64,000 nt of DNA from Amycolatopsis sp. NBRC 101858. Its GTDB lineage: Bacteria > Actinomycetota > Actinomycetes > Mycobacteriales > Pseudonocardiaceae. Position 1 is the stretch's first letter; every line of letters starts with the position of its first letter. Below, in pieces: positions 25,784-33,496 of this stretch. The notes beneath the pieces are model-generated. The model saw only the letters and a list, made by a program, of their open reading frames with translations. It was not told where the DNA came from and did no database searches. The translations under genes and the position numbers were made by a program. Where the stretch lies: the NCBI RefSeq assembly GCF_030269325.1, contig NZ_BSTD01000001.1, positions 372,001 to 436,000 on the forward strand, given 5' to 3'.

Positions 25784-26647
25784 TCATTGCTTGACACTCC
25801 CCGCGCTCAGCCCCGATTGCCAGAACCGTTGCATGAACAGGAAAGCGATGACGAGGGGGATGATGGTGAGCAGCGACCCGGTGAGCACCAGGTTGAAGAT
25901 CGGCTGCGCACCGGCGCCGTTGGCCTGCGCGCTCCACTGGTTGAGCCCGACGGTCAGCGGGTACCACTTCGGTTCGCTGAGCATGATCAGCGGCAGGAAG
26001 TAGTTGTTCCAGGTCTGCACCATCGTGAACAACGCGACCGTGACGATCCCGGGGGCCAGCTGGCGCAGCGTCACGGTGAAGAAGATCCGGAGCTCCCCCG
26101 CGCCGTCGATCCGCGCCGCCTCCATCAGCTCGTCCGGGATGGCGTCGGCGGCGTAGACCCAGATCAGGTAGAGGCCGAACGGGCTGATCAGCGACGGGAT
26201 GATGACCGACAGCGGCGTGTTCGTCAGCCCGAGCTTGCTGAACATCAGGAACGTCGGCACGGCGAGCGCCGTCGTGGGGACGGCCACGGCGCCGAGGACG
26301 ATCGCGAACACCGCCCGGCGGCCGGGGAAGCGGTACTTGGCCAGGCCGTACCCGGCCGCGGTGGCGAGGATCGTCGCGCCGCCCGCGCCGACCACGACGT
26401 ACAGCAGGGTGTTGCCCAGCCAGCGGAAGAAGATCCCGTTGTTGTAGGTGAACGTCTGGCCGATGTTGTCGAAGAGCGCGAACGGGCCACCGAAGGACAG
26501 GCCCGACGTCGAGAACAGCGCCGGCTGGCTCTTGGCGGCGTTGATCACCAGCCACACCAGCGGGATGAGGGTGTAGACCAGGTACAGGGCCATGACGGCC
26601 GTGAGCGTGCGCGACTTGCGCGGCCGCGTCACCGAGAGCGTGGCCAC
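25784..26647 (-). CDS. Sugar ABC transporter permease (MalG type)
   Basis: A 287-residue inner-membrane permease with six predicted helices. The ATPase-contacting EAA loop reads ELMEAARIDGAGELRIFFTVTLRQLAPGI. The start is GTG 26647, one nt after the stop of the preceding permease gene. It pairs with the MalF-type subunit to form the channel of the arabinogalactan-oligosaccharide importer. Confidence 0.95.
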   Translation of the reverse strand: MATLSVTRPRKSRTLTAVMALYLVYTLIPLVWLVINAAKSQPALFSTSGLSFGGPFALFDNIGQTFTYNNGIFFRWLGNTLLYVVVGAGGATILATAAGYGLAKYRFPGRRAVFAIVLGAVAVPTTALAVPTFLMFSKLGLTNTPLSVIIPSLISPFGLYLIWVYAADAIPDELMEAARIDGAGELRIFFTVTLRQLAPGIVTVALFTMVQTWNNYFLPLIMLSEPKWYPLTVGLNQWSAQANGAGAQPIFNLVLTGSLLTIIPLVIAFLFMQRFWQSGLSAGSVKQ

Positions 26648-26648
26648 G

Positions 26649-27578
26649 TCACATCCCCTTCCGGGAGCCGCGCAGCTGCACGACGTAGGCGATGACCGCG
26701 GTGATCACGCCCATCACGATCGCGACCGTGGCGGAGTAGTTGTACTGCTGGCCGGCGAAGGAGAGGTTGTAGGCGTACATGTTGGGTGTGTAGAAGGTGC
26801 CGATGACGTTCGGCACCAGGTTGCGCATGATGTTCGGCTCGTTGAACAGCTGGAAGCTGCCGATGATCGAGAAGATCGTGGCGATCACGATGGCGCCGCG
26901 GATCGCGGGGAGCTTGACCGACCGGATCACGCGGAACGCGCCGGCGCCGTCGATCGCGGCCGCCTCGAACAGCTCGGTGGGGATCACCTTCAGCGCGGAG
27001 TAGAAGATCAGCATGTTGTAGCCGACGAACTCCCAGGTGACGACGTTGCCGATCGAGGTGAGCAGCCAGTTCTGCGACAGCGGTTGCACGGCGTCGGTGC
27101 CGAGCAGGTGGTTGAGGTCCGCGGCCAGTCCGAAGTGGTCGCCGTAGATGAAGCCCCACATCAGCGTGGCGACCACGGCGGGCACCGCGTACGGCAGGAA
27201 GATCACGATCCGGAAGAACCCGGCGGCGTGCAGCCGGGCGCTGTCGATCGCCAGGGCCGCGACCAGCGCGAGCAGCAGCATGATCGGCACCTGCACGGCG
27301 AGGAACACCAGGACCCGCCGGAAGGACTCCCAGAACTTCGGGTCGCCGAGCACCTGCGCGTAGTTGTCGGCGCCGACGAACACCGTGCCACCGAAGAAGG
27401 CCTGGTCACGGAAGAGGCTGAGCACGAAGGCGTAGACGACCGGCGCGATGAAGGTTAGCGCGAACACCAGCATGAAGGGAGCGACGAAGAGCCAGCCTCG
27501 CCAGTGCCGCCGCGGGCGGCGGGCCGGCGGCGCCGAGCGCGCCGGCACCGGGACGGGCGGAGCCGCTGTGGACGTCAT
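26649..27578 (-). CDS. Sugar ABC transporter permease (MalF type)
   Basis: A 309-residue membrane protein that opens the operon. After a cytoplasmic Pro-rich head come six helices. The EAA motif is ELFEAAAIDGAGAFRVIRSVKLPAIRGAI. ATG 27578 has GGAG 6 nt upstream. The first LacI-type operator (27592-27605) lies 13 nt in front of the start codon, so bound repressor would obstruct transcription of the whole six-gene operon. Confidence 0.95.
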   Translation of the reverse strand: MTSTAAPPVPVPARSAPPARRPRRHWRGWLFVAPFMLVFALTFIAPVVYAFVLSLFRDQAFFGGTVFVGADNYAQVLGDPKFWESFRRVLVFLAVQVPIMLLLALVAALAIDSARLHAAGFFRIVIFLPYAVPAVVATLMWGFIYGDHFGLAADLNHLLGTDAVQPLSQNWLLTSIGNVVTWEFVGYNMLIFYSALKVIPTELFEAAAIDGAGAFRVIRSVKLPAIRGAIVIATIFSIIGSFQLFNEPNIMRNLVPNVIGTFYTPNMYAYNLSFAGQQYNYSATVAIVMGVITAVIAYVVQLRGSRKGM

Positions 27579-27591
27579 CGTCTTCTCCGCA

Positions 27592-27640
27592 TGTTTACGT
27601 CAACATGGACGGCTCGGAGAGTAACGTGTTGACGTAAACA
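27592..27640. promoter_or_regulatory. Two LacI-type operators in the divergent sugar promoter
   Basis: TGTTTACGTCAACA (27592-27605) and TGTTGACGTAAACA (27627-27640) are reverse complements of each other and fit a TGTTNACGTNAACA palindrome with a central CG, typical of LacI/GalR-family operators. Their centres are 35 bp apart. Confidence 0.85.
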
Positions 27641-27665
27641 TGTCCAGGACACCGAGGAGTCACCC

Positions 27666-28685
27666 GTGACGGCAGCATCCCCCCGCCGTGGACCGTCGAT
27701 GGCGGACGTCGCGCGCGAGGCGGGCGTGTCCGGCCAGACGGTGTCCCGCGTCGCGAACGGCAAGACCAATGTGGACGACGCGACCCGCGAGCGCGTCCTC
27801 GCCGCGATGCGCCGGATCGGCTACCGCCCCAACAGCGCGGCCCGGGCGTTGCGCAACGGCAAGTTCCGCAGCATCGGCGTGATCATTTCGGCGCTCCCGA
27901 CGTTCGGCAACAGCCGCACGCTCGACGCCATCGCGGCGGCGGTAGTGCCGGAGGGGTTCTCGATCATCCTGATGCCGGTGACGCGCCCGACGCAGGGCGA
28001 GGTGACGGGCGCGTTCAGCAAGCTGAACGAGCAGGCGGTCGACGGCGTGATCATCCTGATCGAACAGCACCAGCTCGACCAGAGCGAGATCGAGCTGCCG
28101 CACGGGCTCCCGGTGGTGGTGATCGATTCCAGCGCGCGCTACGACTACCCGGTGGTCGACACGGACCAGGCCGACGGCGCGGCAACGGCGACCCGCCACC
28201 TGCTGGAGCTGGGGCACGCGACGGTGTGGCACATCGCGGGACCCCCGCAGTCGTATTCGGCCGAGCGCCGCCGCAAGTCGTGGCGAGCGACGTTGGAGCT
28301 GGCGGGAGCCTTCGTCCCCCCGGCACTGGTCGGCGACTGGTCCCCGGCATCGGGGTACGAAGCGGGGTTGGAGCTGGCGGCCGACCCGTCGGTGACGGCG
28401 GTGTTCGCGGCGAACGACCAGATGGCGCTGGGGTTGTTGCGGGCACTGCACGAGACGGGGCGCCGAGTGCCGGAGGAGGTGAGCGTGGTCGGGTTCGACG
28501 ACATGGAGGAGTCGGCGTGCTTCTGGCCCCCGCTGACGACGATCCGCCAGTCGTTCGAGGCGGTCGGCCACCACGCGGTTTCGGCGCTGCTGGCGGAGAT
28601 CGAGACGGGCGGGGAGGCGGGCGAGCCGGTGACGGTGCCGACGGAGCTGGTCCTCCGTTCGAGCACGGCACCTCCGCCTGCCTGA
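27666..28685 (+). CDS. LacI-family transcriptional regulator
   Basis: 339 residues from GTG 27666 with GAGGAG upstream. The N-terminal HTH and hinge read SMADVAREAGVSGQTVSRVANG and IGYRPNSAARALRNGKFRSIGVI. The periplasmic-binding-like sensor domain follows (PVVVIDSSARYDYPVVDTDQADGA; VFAANDQMALGLLRAL; SVVGFDDMEESACFWPPLTTIRQ). It is divergent from the importer/glycosidase operon and is the expected repressor, released by an arabino- or galacto-oligosaccharide. Two matching operators lie in the 87-bp gap. Confidence 0.95.
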   Translation: MTAASPRRGPSMADVAREAGVSGQTVSRVANGKTNVDDATRERVLAAMRRIGYRPNSAARALRNGKFRSIGVIISALPTFGNSRTLDAIAAAVVPEGFSIILMPVTRPTQGEVTGAFSKLNEQAVDGVIILIEQHQLDQSEIELPHGLPVVVIDSSARYDYPVVDTDQADGAATATRHLLELGHATVWHIAGPPQSYSAERRRKSWRATLELAGAFVPPALVGDWSPASGYEAGLELAADPSVTAVFAANDQMALGLLRALHETGRRVPEEVSVVGFDDMEESACFWPPLTTIRQSFEAVGHHAVSALLAEIETGGEAGEPVTVPTELVLRSSTAPPPA

Positions 28686-28789
28686 CCTCGCGGAGCTCGG
28701 CGGCGCGGCAAACTGTCGGTGCCCACCGGTAACGTAGAGAACGGGGGGCGCCCCTGCGGCGAGGGCATTCGCAACCGCCGGCCGGCAGG

Positions 28790-29119
28790 TGAGCCGAACC
28801 TCCAGCTACGCAACCCGACTCCCCACGCACGCGAGCCGCCCCTCCCGGCACACCAGCCGACCCGCTGGGTACGCGAGCCGAACCCCGGTACGTGACCCGA
28901 CTCTCCAGGTACGCGAGTCGACTCCCAAGTACGCGAGTCGGCCCGCCAGACACGCCAACCAGCCCAACAGGACGCGCGACGCACCCTCCCGGCAAAGCCG
29001 GCCGGCCCGACAGCCATGCCAGTCGACCCACCTGCCACGTGAGCCGACCCTCCAGGTACGCAACCCGACTCCCCAGGCACGCGAGCCGACTCCCCCGGAC
29101 CCGCCAGCCGACTTGCCCC
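28790..29119. repeat. Degenerate 21-bp tandem repeat (about 15-16 units)
   Basis: Consecutive units fit the pattern TACGCGAGCCGACTCCCCAGG, almost all exactly 21 nt long (range 19-22). Read as codons it gives a 7-residue period such as RYASRLP on the plus strand, and similar repeats on the minus strand, but no start, RBS or known protein supports translation. Two adjacent units near 28807 recur almost unchanged near 29058, showing higher-order duplication. Confidence 0.85.
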
Positions 29120-29267
29120 GTTTCAGCCAGGGCGCCGCCGCGGCCGAAAGTTCTCGTTTGAGCGCGCGGGGCCGCGGGCATTCCTGGCCACCAAGCCGGA
29201 TCCCCCGGTATCGCGAATGTCGCAGTGGTGTGGACCATTCGGCCCACCGCCGCAGAAACGAGGCGTC

Positions 29268-29453
29268 ATGCTCGCCATCCTCGCCGCCGTGCTCTTCGGG
29301 CTCGCCCTGCTCATGGAGCTGGCCGGGTTCGGCCTGGGCCCGATCATCACCACCGGCACGCTGACCACCGCCGGCCTGCTGTGCGTCGCGCTGCACCTGG
29401 CCGGGGTCGCCACCGATCGGTCGCGGTTCAGCCGCAGCCGTCGGCGTCGCTAG
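29268..29453 (+). CDS. Small two-helix membrane protein
   Basis: 61 residues. Two hydrophobic segments (LAILAAVLFGLALLMELAGFGL and TLTTAGLLCVALHLAGV) are followed by a strongly basic tail RSRFSRSRRRR that should stay in the cytoplasm. Function is unknown; small membrane proteins of this kind are common in actinobacteria. ATG 29268 has GAGGCG 4 nt upstream. Its TAG stop shares CTAG with the convergent oxidoreductase gene. Confidence 0.65.
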   Translation: MLAILAAVLFGLALLMELAGFGLGPIITTGTLTTAGLLCVALHLAGVATDRSRFSRSRRRR

Positions 29454-30085
29454 CTCGCCGCGGACTCCTGCGCGCGCTGCAGCACCTGGGTGAACACCTC
29501 GGGCGACTGGGCGCCGGCGACGCCGAACCGCTGGTCGATCACGAAGAACGGCACCCCGGTCGCGCCGAGCGCCCGCGCCTGTTCGCCGTCCGCCGCGACT
29601 TCGGCTTCGTAGGCGTCCGACTCGAGCACCGCGCGGGCCTCGGTGGCGTCGAGCCCGGCTTCGGCCGCCAGCTCCACCAGCGAGTCGCGGTCGAACAGTG
29701 ACCGCCGCTCGGTGAAGTGCGCCCGGTAGAACCGGTCGACGACGGCGTCGGCCAGCCCGCGCTCGCCGGCCAGGTGCACCAGGCGGTGGCCGTCGACGGT
29801 GTTTCCCATGTGGACGCCGTCGAGGTGGTACTCGAGACCGTCGGCGGCCGCGCGCTGTTCCATCTGCGCTTCCATCGCGTCGGCTTCCTCGAGCGTCCGG
29901 CCGTACTTTTCGGACAGCACCTCGCGCGTCGGCCGGGACGTCCCTCGCGGGAACGACGGGTCGAGCTGGAACGAGTGGTGCACGACCTCGACGTCGGCGC
30001 CGAGTTCGGCGACCGCCTGCTCGAAGCGGCGCTTGCCGAGATAGCACCAGGGACAGACGAGATCGGACCAGATGTCTACGCGCAC
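29450..30085 (-). CDS. DsbA-family (FrnE-like) thiol oxidoreductase
   Basis: A 211-residue cytosolic thioredoxin-fold protein with the active site CPWC at the N-terminus (IWSDLVCPWCYLGKRRFEQA), the helical insertion, and the cis-Pro loop GATGVPFFVIDQRFGVAGAQ. FrnE-type proteins act as disulfide isomerases or 2-hydroxychromene-like oxidoreductases. The start is GTG 30085. It is divergent from a TetR regulator with 71 nt between, which suggests control by that regulator. Confidence 0.93.
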   Translation of the reverse strand: MRVDIWSDLVCPWCYLGKRRFEQAVAELGADVEVVHHSFQLDPSFPRGTSRPTREVLSEKYGRTLEEADAMEAQMEQRAAADGLEYHLDGVHMGNTVDGHRLVHLAGERGLADAVVDRFYRAHFTERRSLFDRDSLVELAAEAGLDATEARAVLESDAYEAEVAADGEQARALGATGVPFFVIDQRFGVAGAQSPEVFTQVLQRAQESAAS

Positions 30086-30156
30086 ACCACCACGCTAACC
30101 GCGCGGTGGCACGCACTTCAAAGTAACCGTCGGCGACCTGCGGATAGGGTGGGCGG

Positions 30157-30756
30157 GTGACCGTCTCGACCGACGACATCGTCCGCCACGCGGCGCGTCT
30201 GCTGTTCGCCGGCACCCGCCTCGACCTCGGCCGGATGGCGGCGGAGCTCGGGATCTCGCGCACGACGTTCTTCCGCCGCGTCGGCAACCGCGAAGACCTG
30301 ATGGGCGCCGGGCTGCGGCTGCTGTCGGACCGGACGTGGCAGCGAGCGCTGGACCAGTGGCACGCGACCCACGGCGACGCGGCCCGCACCCCCGAGGGCC
30401 GGCTGCGGTGCCTGTGGGTGATGGAGGAGTACCGGCGCGAGGTCGCGGCCAACGAGGGAATGCGCAAGCTGTTCGACGCGGAGTCGACGGTGGCCCTCAG
30501 GGTGCTCACCGACCCGCGCGGCGCGGTCCAGCCGGCGTTGGTCGACGCGCACGTGGACCTGTTCCGCGCGGACGCCGCAGCAGAAGGGTTGACGCCGCTG
30601 GTGGGGTTGCCGGACCTGGCGTTCGCGGTGGTGCGGCTGGGTGAGTCGTTCCTGTATTCGGACGTGCTGGCGGCGCGGACGGTGGACCTGAAGGTCGCGA
30701 CGACGTTGCTGGACACGTTGGTGACCGGGGCTTTGGAGCCAGCCGCGCCCCGCTGA
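30157..30756 (+). CDS. TetR-family regulator (QsdR-like)
   Basis: 199 residues. The N-terminal HTH reads [45 protein letters not shown]. The ligand domain ([37 protein letters not shown]) resembles the QsdR subfamily. GTG 30157 has a GGTGGGCG stretch just upstream. It is divergent from the DsbA-family gene and 238 nt upstream of the polyester hydrolase, so either could be its target. Confidence 0.88.
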   Translation: MTVSTDDIVRHAARLLFAGTRLDLGRMAAELGISRTTFFRRVGNREDLMGAGLRLLSDRTWQRALDQWHATHGDAARTPEGRLRCLWVMEEYRREVAANEGMRKLFDAESTVALRVLTDPRGAVQPALVDAHVDLFRADAAAEGLTPLVGLPDLAFAVVRLGESFLYSDVLAARTVDLKVATTLLDTLVTGALEPAAPR

Positions 30757-30828
30757 CACTGCGCCGGCCGGCCCGCGGCGGTTGGTCTCTTCGCTGAGCA
30801 AGCGCACAGTCGGTCACCTCCTCACCCG

Positions 30829-30870
30829 TTCGGCCGTTGTGGAACATTTGGCCGAAGTGTTTCATAACAC
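30829..30870 (+). promoter_or_regulatory. Inverted repeats upstream of the polyester hydrolase
   Basis: TTCGGCC (30829-30835) and GGCCGAA (30850-30856) form a perfect repeat with a 14-nt spacer. GTGTT-TCAT-AACAC (30857-30870) follows immediately. They lie 125-165 nt before the hydrolase start codon and are candidate operator sites. Confidence 0.5.
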
Positions 30871-30994
30871 CCGGGGAAAGCGGTTACCCCGCGCCCCGCA
30901 CGCGGCACTTCCTTCGTTGCCGTGCAACGGTTCCATCGATCCGCCCGCCTGTGTCCGGGCGCGCTTTCGCCTGCCCGGGGAAAGAGAGCGATCC

Positions 30995-31924
30995 ATGTCC
31001 GTACTCACCAGCCCGCCGACGTCGTCTGGCTCGGGTGAGAAAATATCCCGCCGCCGGGGGTGGCGCGCCAAAGCTGCCGGGGTCGTCCTGGCCGCGCTCG
31101 CGCTGACCACCGCCGTCGCCGCACCGGCGCCCGCCGCCGCGAACCCCTACGAACGCGGCCCCGACCCGACCAACTCCAGCATCGAAGCCAGTCGCGGCAG
31201 CTTCGCGACCAGCACCGTCACCGTGTCGCGGCTGGCCGTCTCCGGCTTCGGCGGCGGCACCATCTACTACCCGACGAGCACGACCGCGGGCACGTTCGGG
31301 GCCATCTCGATCGCGCCCGGCTTCACCGCGCTCCAGTCGAGCATCGCCTGGCTGGGCCCGCGGCTCGCGTCGCAGGGCTTCGTGGTCTTCACGATCGACA
31401 CCCTGACCACCAGCGACCAGCCCGACAGCCGGGGCCGGCAGCTGCTGGCCTCGCTCGACTACCTGACCCAGCAGAGTTCGGTGCGCTCGCGCATCGACAG
31501 CAGCCGGCTCGGCGTGGTCGGGCACTCGATGGGCGGAGGCGGCACGCTCGAAGCGGCGCGTTCCCGGCCGTCGTTGCAGGCCGCGATCCCGCTGACCGGC
31601 TGGAACCTGACCAAGAACTGGTCGACGCTCCGCGTGCCGACGCTCGTCGTGGGGGCGGAGGCGGACACCGTCGCGCCGGTGGCCTCGCACTCGATCCCCT
31701 TCTACACGAGCCTTCCGTCCTCTTTGGACAAGGCGTACCTCGAACTGCGCGGCGCCAGCCACTTCGCTCCCAACTCGTCGAACACGACGATCGCGAAGTA
31801 CACCCTCTCCTGGCTCAAGCGGTTCATCGACAACGACACCCGCTACGAACAGTTCCTCTGCCCGATCCCGAGCACAAGTCTGTCTATTTCGGACTACCGG
31901 GGCAACTGCCCGCACAACGGTTGA
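30995..31924 (+). CDS. Secreted polyester hydrolase / cutinase of the Thermobifida (PET hydrolase) family
   Basis: 309 residues. A signal peptide with an Arg cluster (ISRRRGWR; Tat or Sec) probably ends at APAAA before [10 protein letters not shown], exactly where Thermobifida cutinases begin. Catalytic triad: Ser178 in GHSMGGGG, Asp224 in [11 protein letters not shown], His256 in ASHFAPN. Oxyanion-hole Met179 follows the Ser; the aromatic wall has Trp203 (LTGWN), but the clamp Tyr is replaced by Phe110 (PGFTA). The C-terminal disulfide pair is Cys289/Cys305. The Asp/Asp/Glu calcium site known from TfCut2 appears changed to Glu222, Arg252 and Ser299. It acts outside the cell on cutin-like or synthetic polyesters. 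ATG 30995 follows AAAGAGAG. It is monocistronic with a strong terminator. Confidence 0.95.
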   Translation: MSVLTSPPTSSGSGEKISRRRGWRAKAAGVVLAALALTTAVAAPAPAAANPYERGPDPTNSSIEASRGSFATSTVTVSRLAVSGFGGGTIYYPTSTTAGTFGAISIAPGFTALQSSIAWLGPRLASQGFVVFTIDTLTTSDQPDSRGRQLLASLDYLTQQSSVRSRIDSSRLGVVGHSMGGGGTLEAARSRPSLQAAIPLTGWNLTKNWSTLRVPTLVVGAEADTVAPVASHSIPFYTSLPSSLDKAYLELRGASHFAPNSSNTTIAKYTLSWLKRFIDNDTRYEQFLCPIPSTSLSISDYRGNCPHNG

Positions 31925-31929
31925 CGACA

Positions 31930-31962
31930 CCGGGAGGCGCCGGCAAGCCCGGCGTCTCCCGG
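31930..31962 (+). terminator. Terminator after the polyester hydrolase
   Basis: CCGGGAGGCGCCGG (31930-31943) pairs with CCGGCGTCTCCCGG (31949-31962) with one wobble pair and a 5-nt loop, beginning 6 nt after the stop. Confidence 0.85.
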
Positions 31963-32190
31963 CTTCGGCGGGGACAGTCGGCACCGCGGTGGCCGACTCG
32001 CGGTGCTCCGCCGGGATTCGGTGTCGCGGATGTGTCATTCGCGATGTCCGGATCGAGCGGGTGTGACCTGCCGCGGCTGGCGTGGCACGACTTTGCCTGG
32101 CGCCGGGCACGCCGGTGCCAGCGCGGCCGAGTTCGCTCCGAAGCCGCGGACCGCGGCCGGGCTCCTCGCGACCTCGAGGGCCCCTTAGTC

Positions 32191-32365
32191 GCGGCCGGAT
32201 CGGGCAGGGCGAGACCGCCCTTGGCCCCACACAACTTCGGCAGCCCCATCGTTGCGGCCGGATCGAGCGGGGCGAGACCGTCCGCAGCCCCTCACGATTT
32301 CGGCAACCCCATCCTCGCGGCCGGATTGAGCGGGGCGAGACCGTCCGCGGCAGGCACGAGCCGCC
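32191..32365. repeat. 63-bp tandem repeat, about three units
   Basis: Units begin with GCGGCCGGAT at 32191, 32254 and 32317, exactly 63 nt apart, and share GCGAGACCG and TTCGGCA-CCCCATC. The third unit is partial. On the minus strand the period equals 21 codons (RTVSPRSIRP repeated), but no gene is supported. The rest of 31925-32429 shows no gene. Confidence 0.8.
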
Positions 32366-32429
32366 GAACGCAGCCGGCAGCATCACGACCTCGGAGGCCT
32401 CGCCGTCGCCGATTGGTCATTCGGGGCTG

Positions 32430-33398
32430 TCACAGTGTCACCACCACCTTTCCCTTGGCGTGCCCCGCTTCCTGATACGTGATCGCAGTGCGCAGGTCGT
32501 CGAACGGGTAGCTCCGGTCGATCACCGGCGTCAGCGCGCCGCGCTCGGCCAGTGTGGCCAGCTCGCTCAGCGCCGCCTTCTTGTCCTGGCAGCCCACCGC
32601 GTCCGCCAGCACCGCCCGCCTCCGGACGAACGGGCCCGTCGCCAGCGCCCCGAACGCGTGGCCGGCCGGCTGCAGCCAGCGTCCGGCCGGGCCGCCGACG
32701 GCCACGAACTTGCCGCCTCGGTCGACCACCCGGCGGCACGCCAGCAGTGACCGGCTGCCCGCGATGTCCAGCGTGATGTCGTAGCGCCGCCCGCTGCGAG
32801 TGAAGTCGGCCGAGCGGTAGTCGACGACGTGCTCCGCGCCGAGGGAGCGGGCCAGCTCGACGTTCGCCGTGCTGCAGACAGCGTCGACCCGCGCCCCGAA
32901 AGCCCGCGCCAGCTGGACCGCGAAGGTGCCGACGCCGCCGGACGCGCCGTTGACCAGCACTCGCTGCCCGGCCTCCACACCTCGCAACGCCACCAGCGCG
33001 GTGACGGCCGCCATCGGCATCGCCGCCGCCTGCGCGTGGGTGAGGTTCGCCGGCATGGGCGCCAGCAGCTCCTCGGGCACGCAGACGTACTCCGCGTACG
33101 CGCCCCTCGGCAGCAGCGCGTAGACGTCGTCGCCCGGGCGGAAGTTCGCGCCCGCCGTCTCGACCCGGCCCGCCAGGTCACAGCCGAGGATGCCGGCGGG
33201 TGGGCGGCGCAGGCCGAAGCCGCCCTGCATCAGCCGCGCGACATAGGGCTCGCCTCTCATGAAGTGCCAGTCGTACGGGTTGACCGAAGTCGCCCGCACC
33301 CGGACCAGCACCTCGCCCTCGGCGGGCACCGGATCGGGGACGTCCTCGAACGTCAGGCTGTCCGATGCGCCGTACACGTGCTGGACCAGGGCTTTCAT
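32430..33398 (-). CDS. NADPH:quinone reductase-like medium-chain dehydrogenase
   Basis: A 322-residue zinc-free MDR protein. The N-terminal GroES-like fold (LTFEDVPDPVPAEGEVLVRVRATSVNPYDWHFMRGEP) lacks the zinc ligands. The Rossmann motif is VLVNGASGGVGTFAVQLARAFGARVDAV. Such enzymes reduce quinones or enones with NADPH. ATG 33398 follows GGGAGG. It is divergent from a TetR regulator across a 98-bp region containing two palindromes, so induction by an electrophile or xenobiotic through that TetR protein is likely. Confidence 0.93.
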   Translation of the reverse strand: MKALVQHVYGASDSLTFEDVPDPVPAEGEVLVRVRATSVNPYDWHFMRGEPYVARLMQGGFGLRRPPAGILGCDLAGRVETAGANFRPGDDVYALLPRGAYAEYVCVPEELLAPMPANLTHAQAAAMPMAAVTALVALRGVEAGQRVLVNGASGGVGTFAVQLARAFGARVDAVCSTANVELARSLGAEHVVDYRSADFTRSGRRYDITLDIAGSRSLLACRRVVDRGGKFVAVGGPAGRWLQPAGHAFGALATGPFVRRRAVLADAVGCQDKKAALSELATLAERGALTPVIDRSYPFDDLRTAITYQEAGHAKGKVVVTL

Positions 33399-33414
33399 GT
33401 CGCCTCCCGCGATT

Positions 33415-33452
33415 CTTACGCCGTAAGTCGTACTTCGTACGGTACGCCGTAC
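33415..33452. promoter_or_regulatory. TetR operators between the MDR reductase and its regulator
   Basis: CTTACG-C-CGTAAG (33415-33427) and GTACGG-TACG-CCGTAC (33437-33452) are perfect inverted repeats rich in CGTA. A TTGACG box for the reductase promoter lies upstream on the minus strand at 33463-33468, so the second palindrome would cover its -10 region. Confidence 0.75.
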
Positions 33453-33496
33453 AACGTAAGAACGTCAATGGCGCCTTACCTTGTACGATCTTGTGG

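Noticed and set aside
28145..29119. Open frames through the 21-bp repeats on both strands (7-residue repeats such as RYASRLP)
   Set aside because: The openness follows from the 21-nt period and absence of stop codons in the unit; no start signal or known family, and units vary without codon-like constraint.
28790..29119. CRISPR array
   Set aside because: Units are contiguous and degenerate with no alternation of conserved repeats and unique spacers, and no cas gene is present.
30884..32386. A 500-codon minus-strand frame covering the polyester hydrolase and the 63-bp repeats
   Set aside because: It is antisense to a certain gene; only the repeat-derived start is regular, with no homologous domain.
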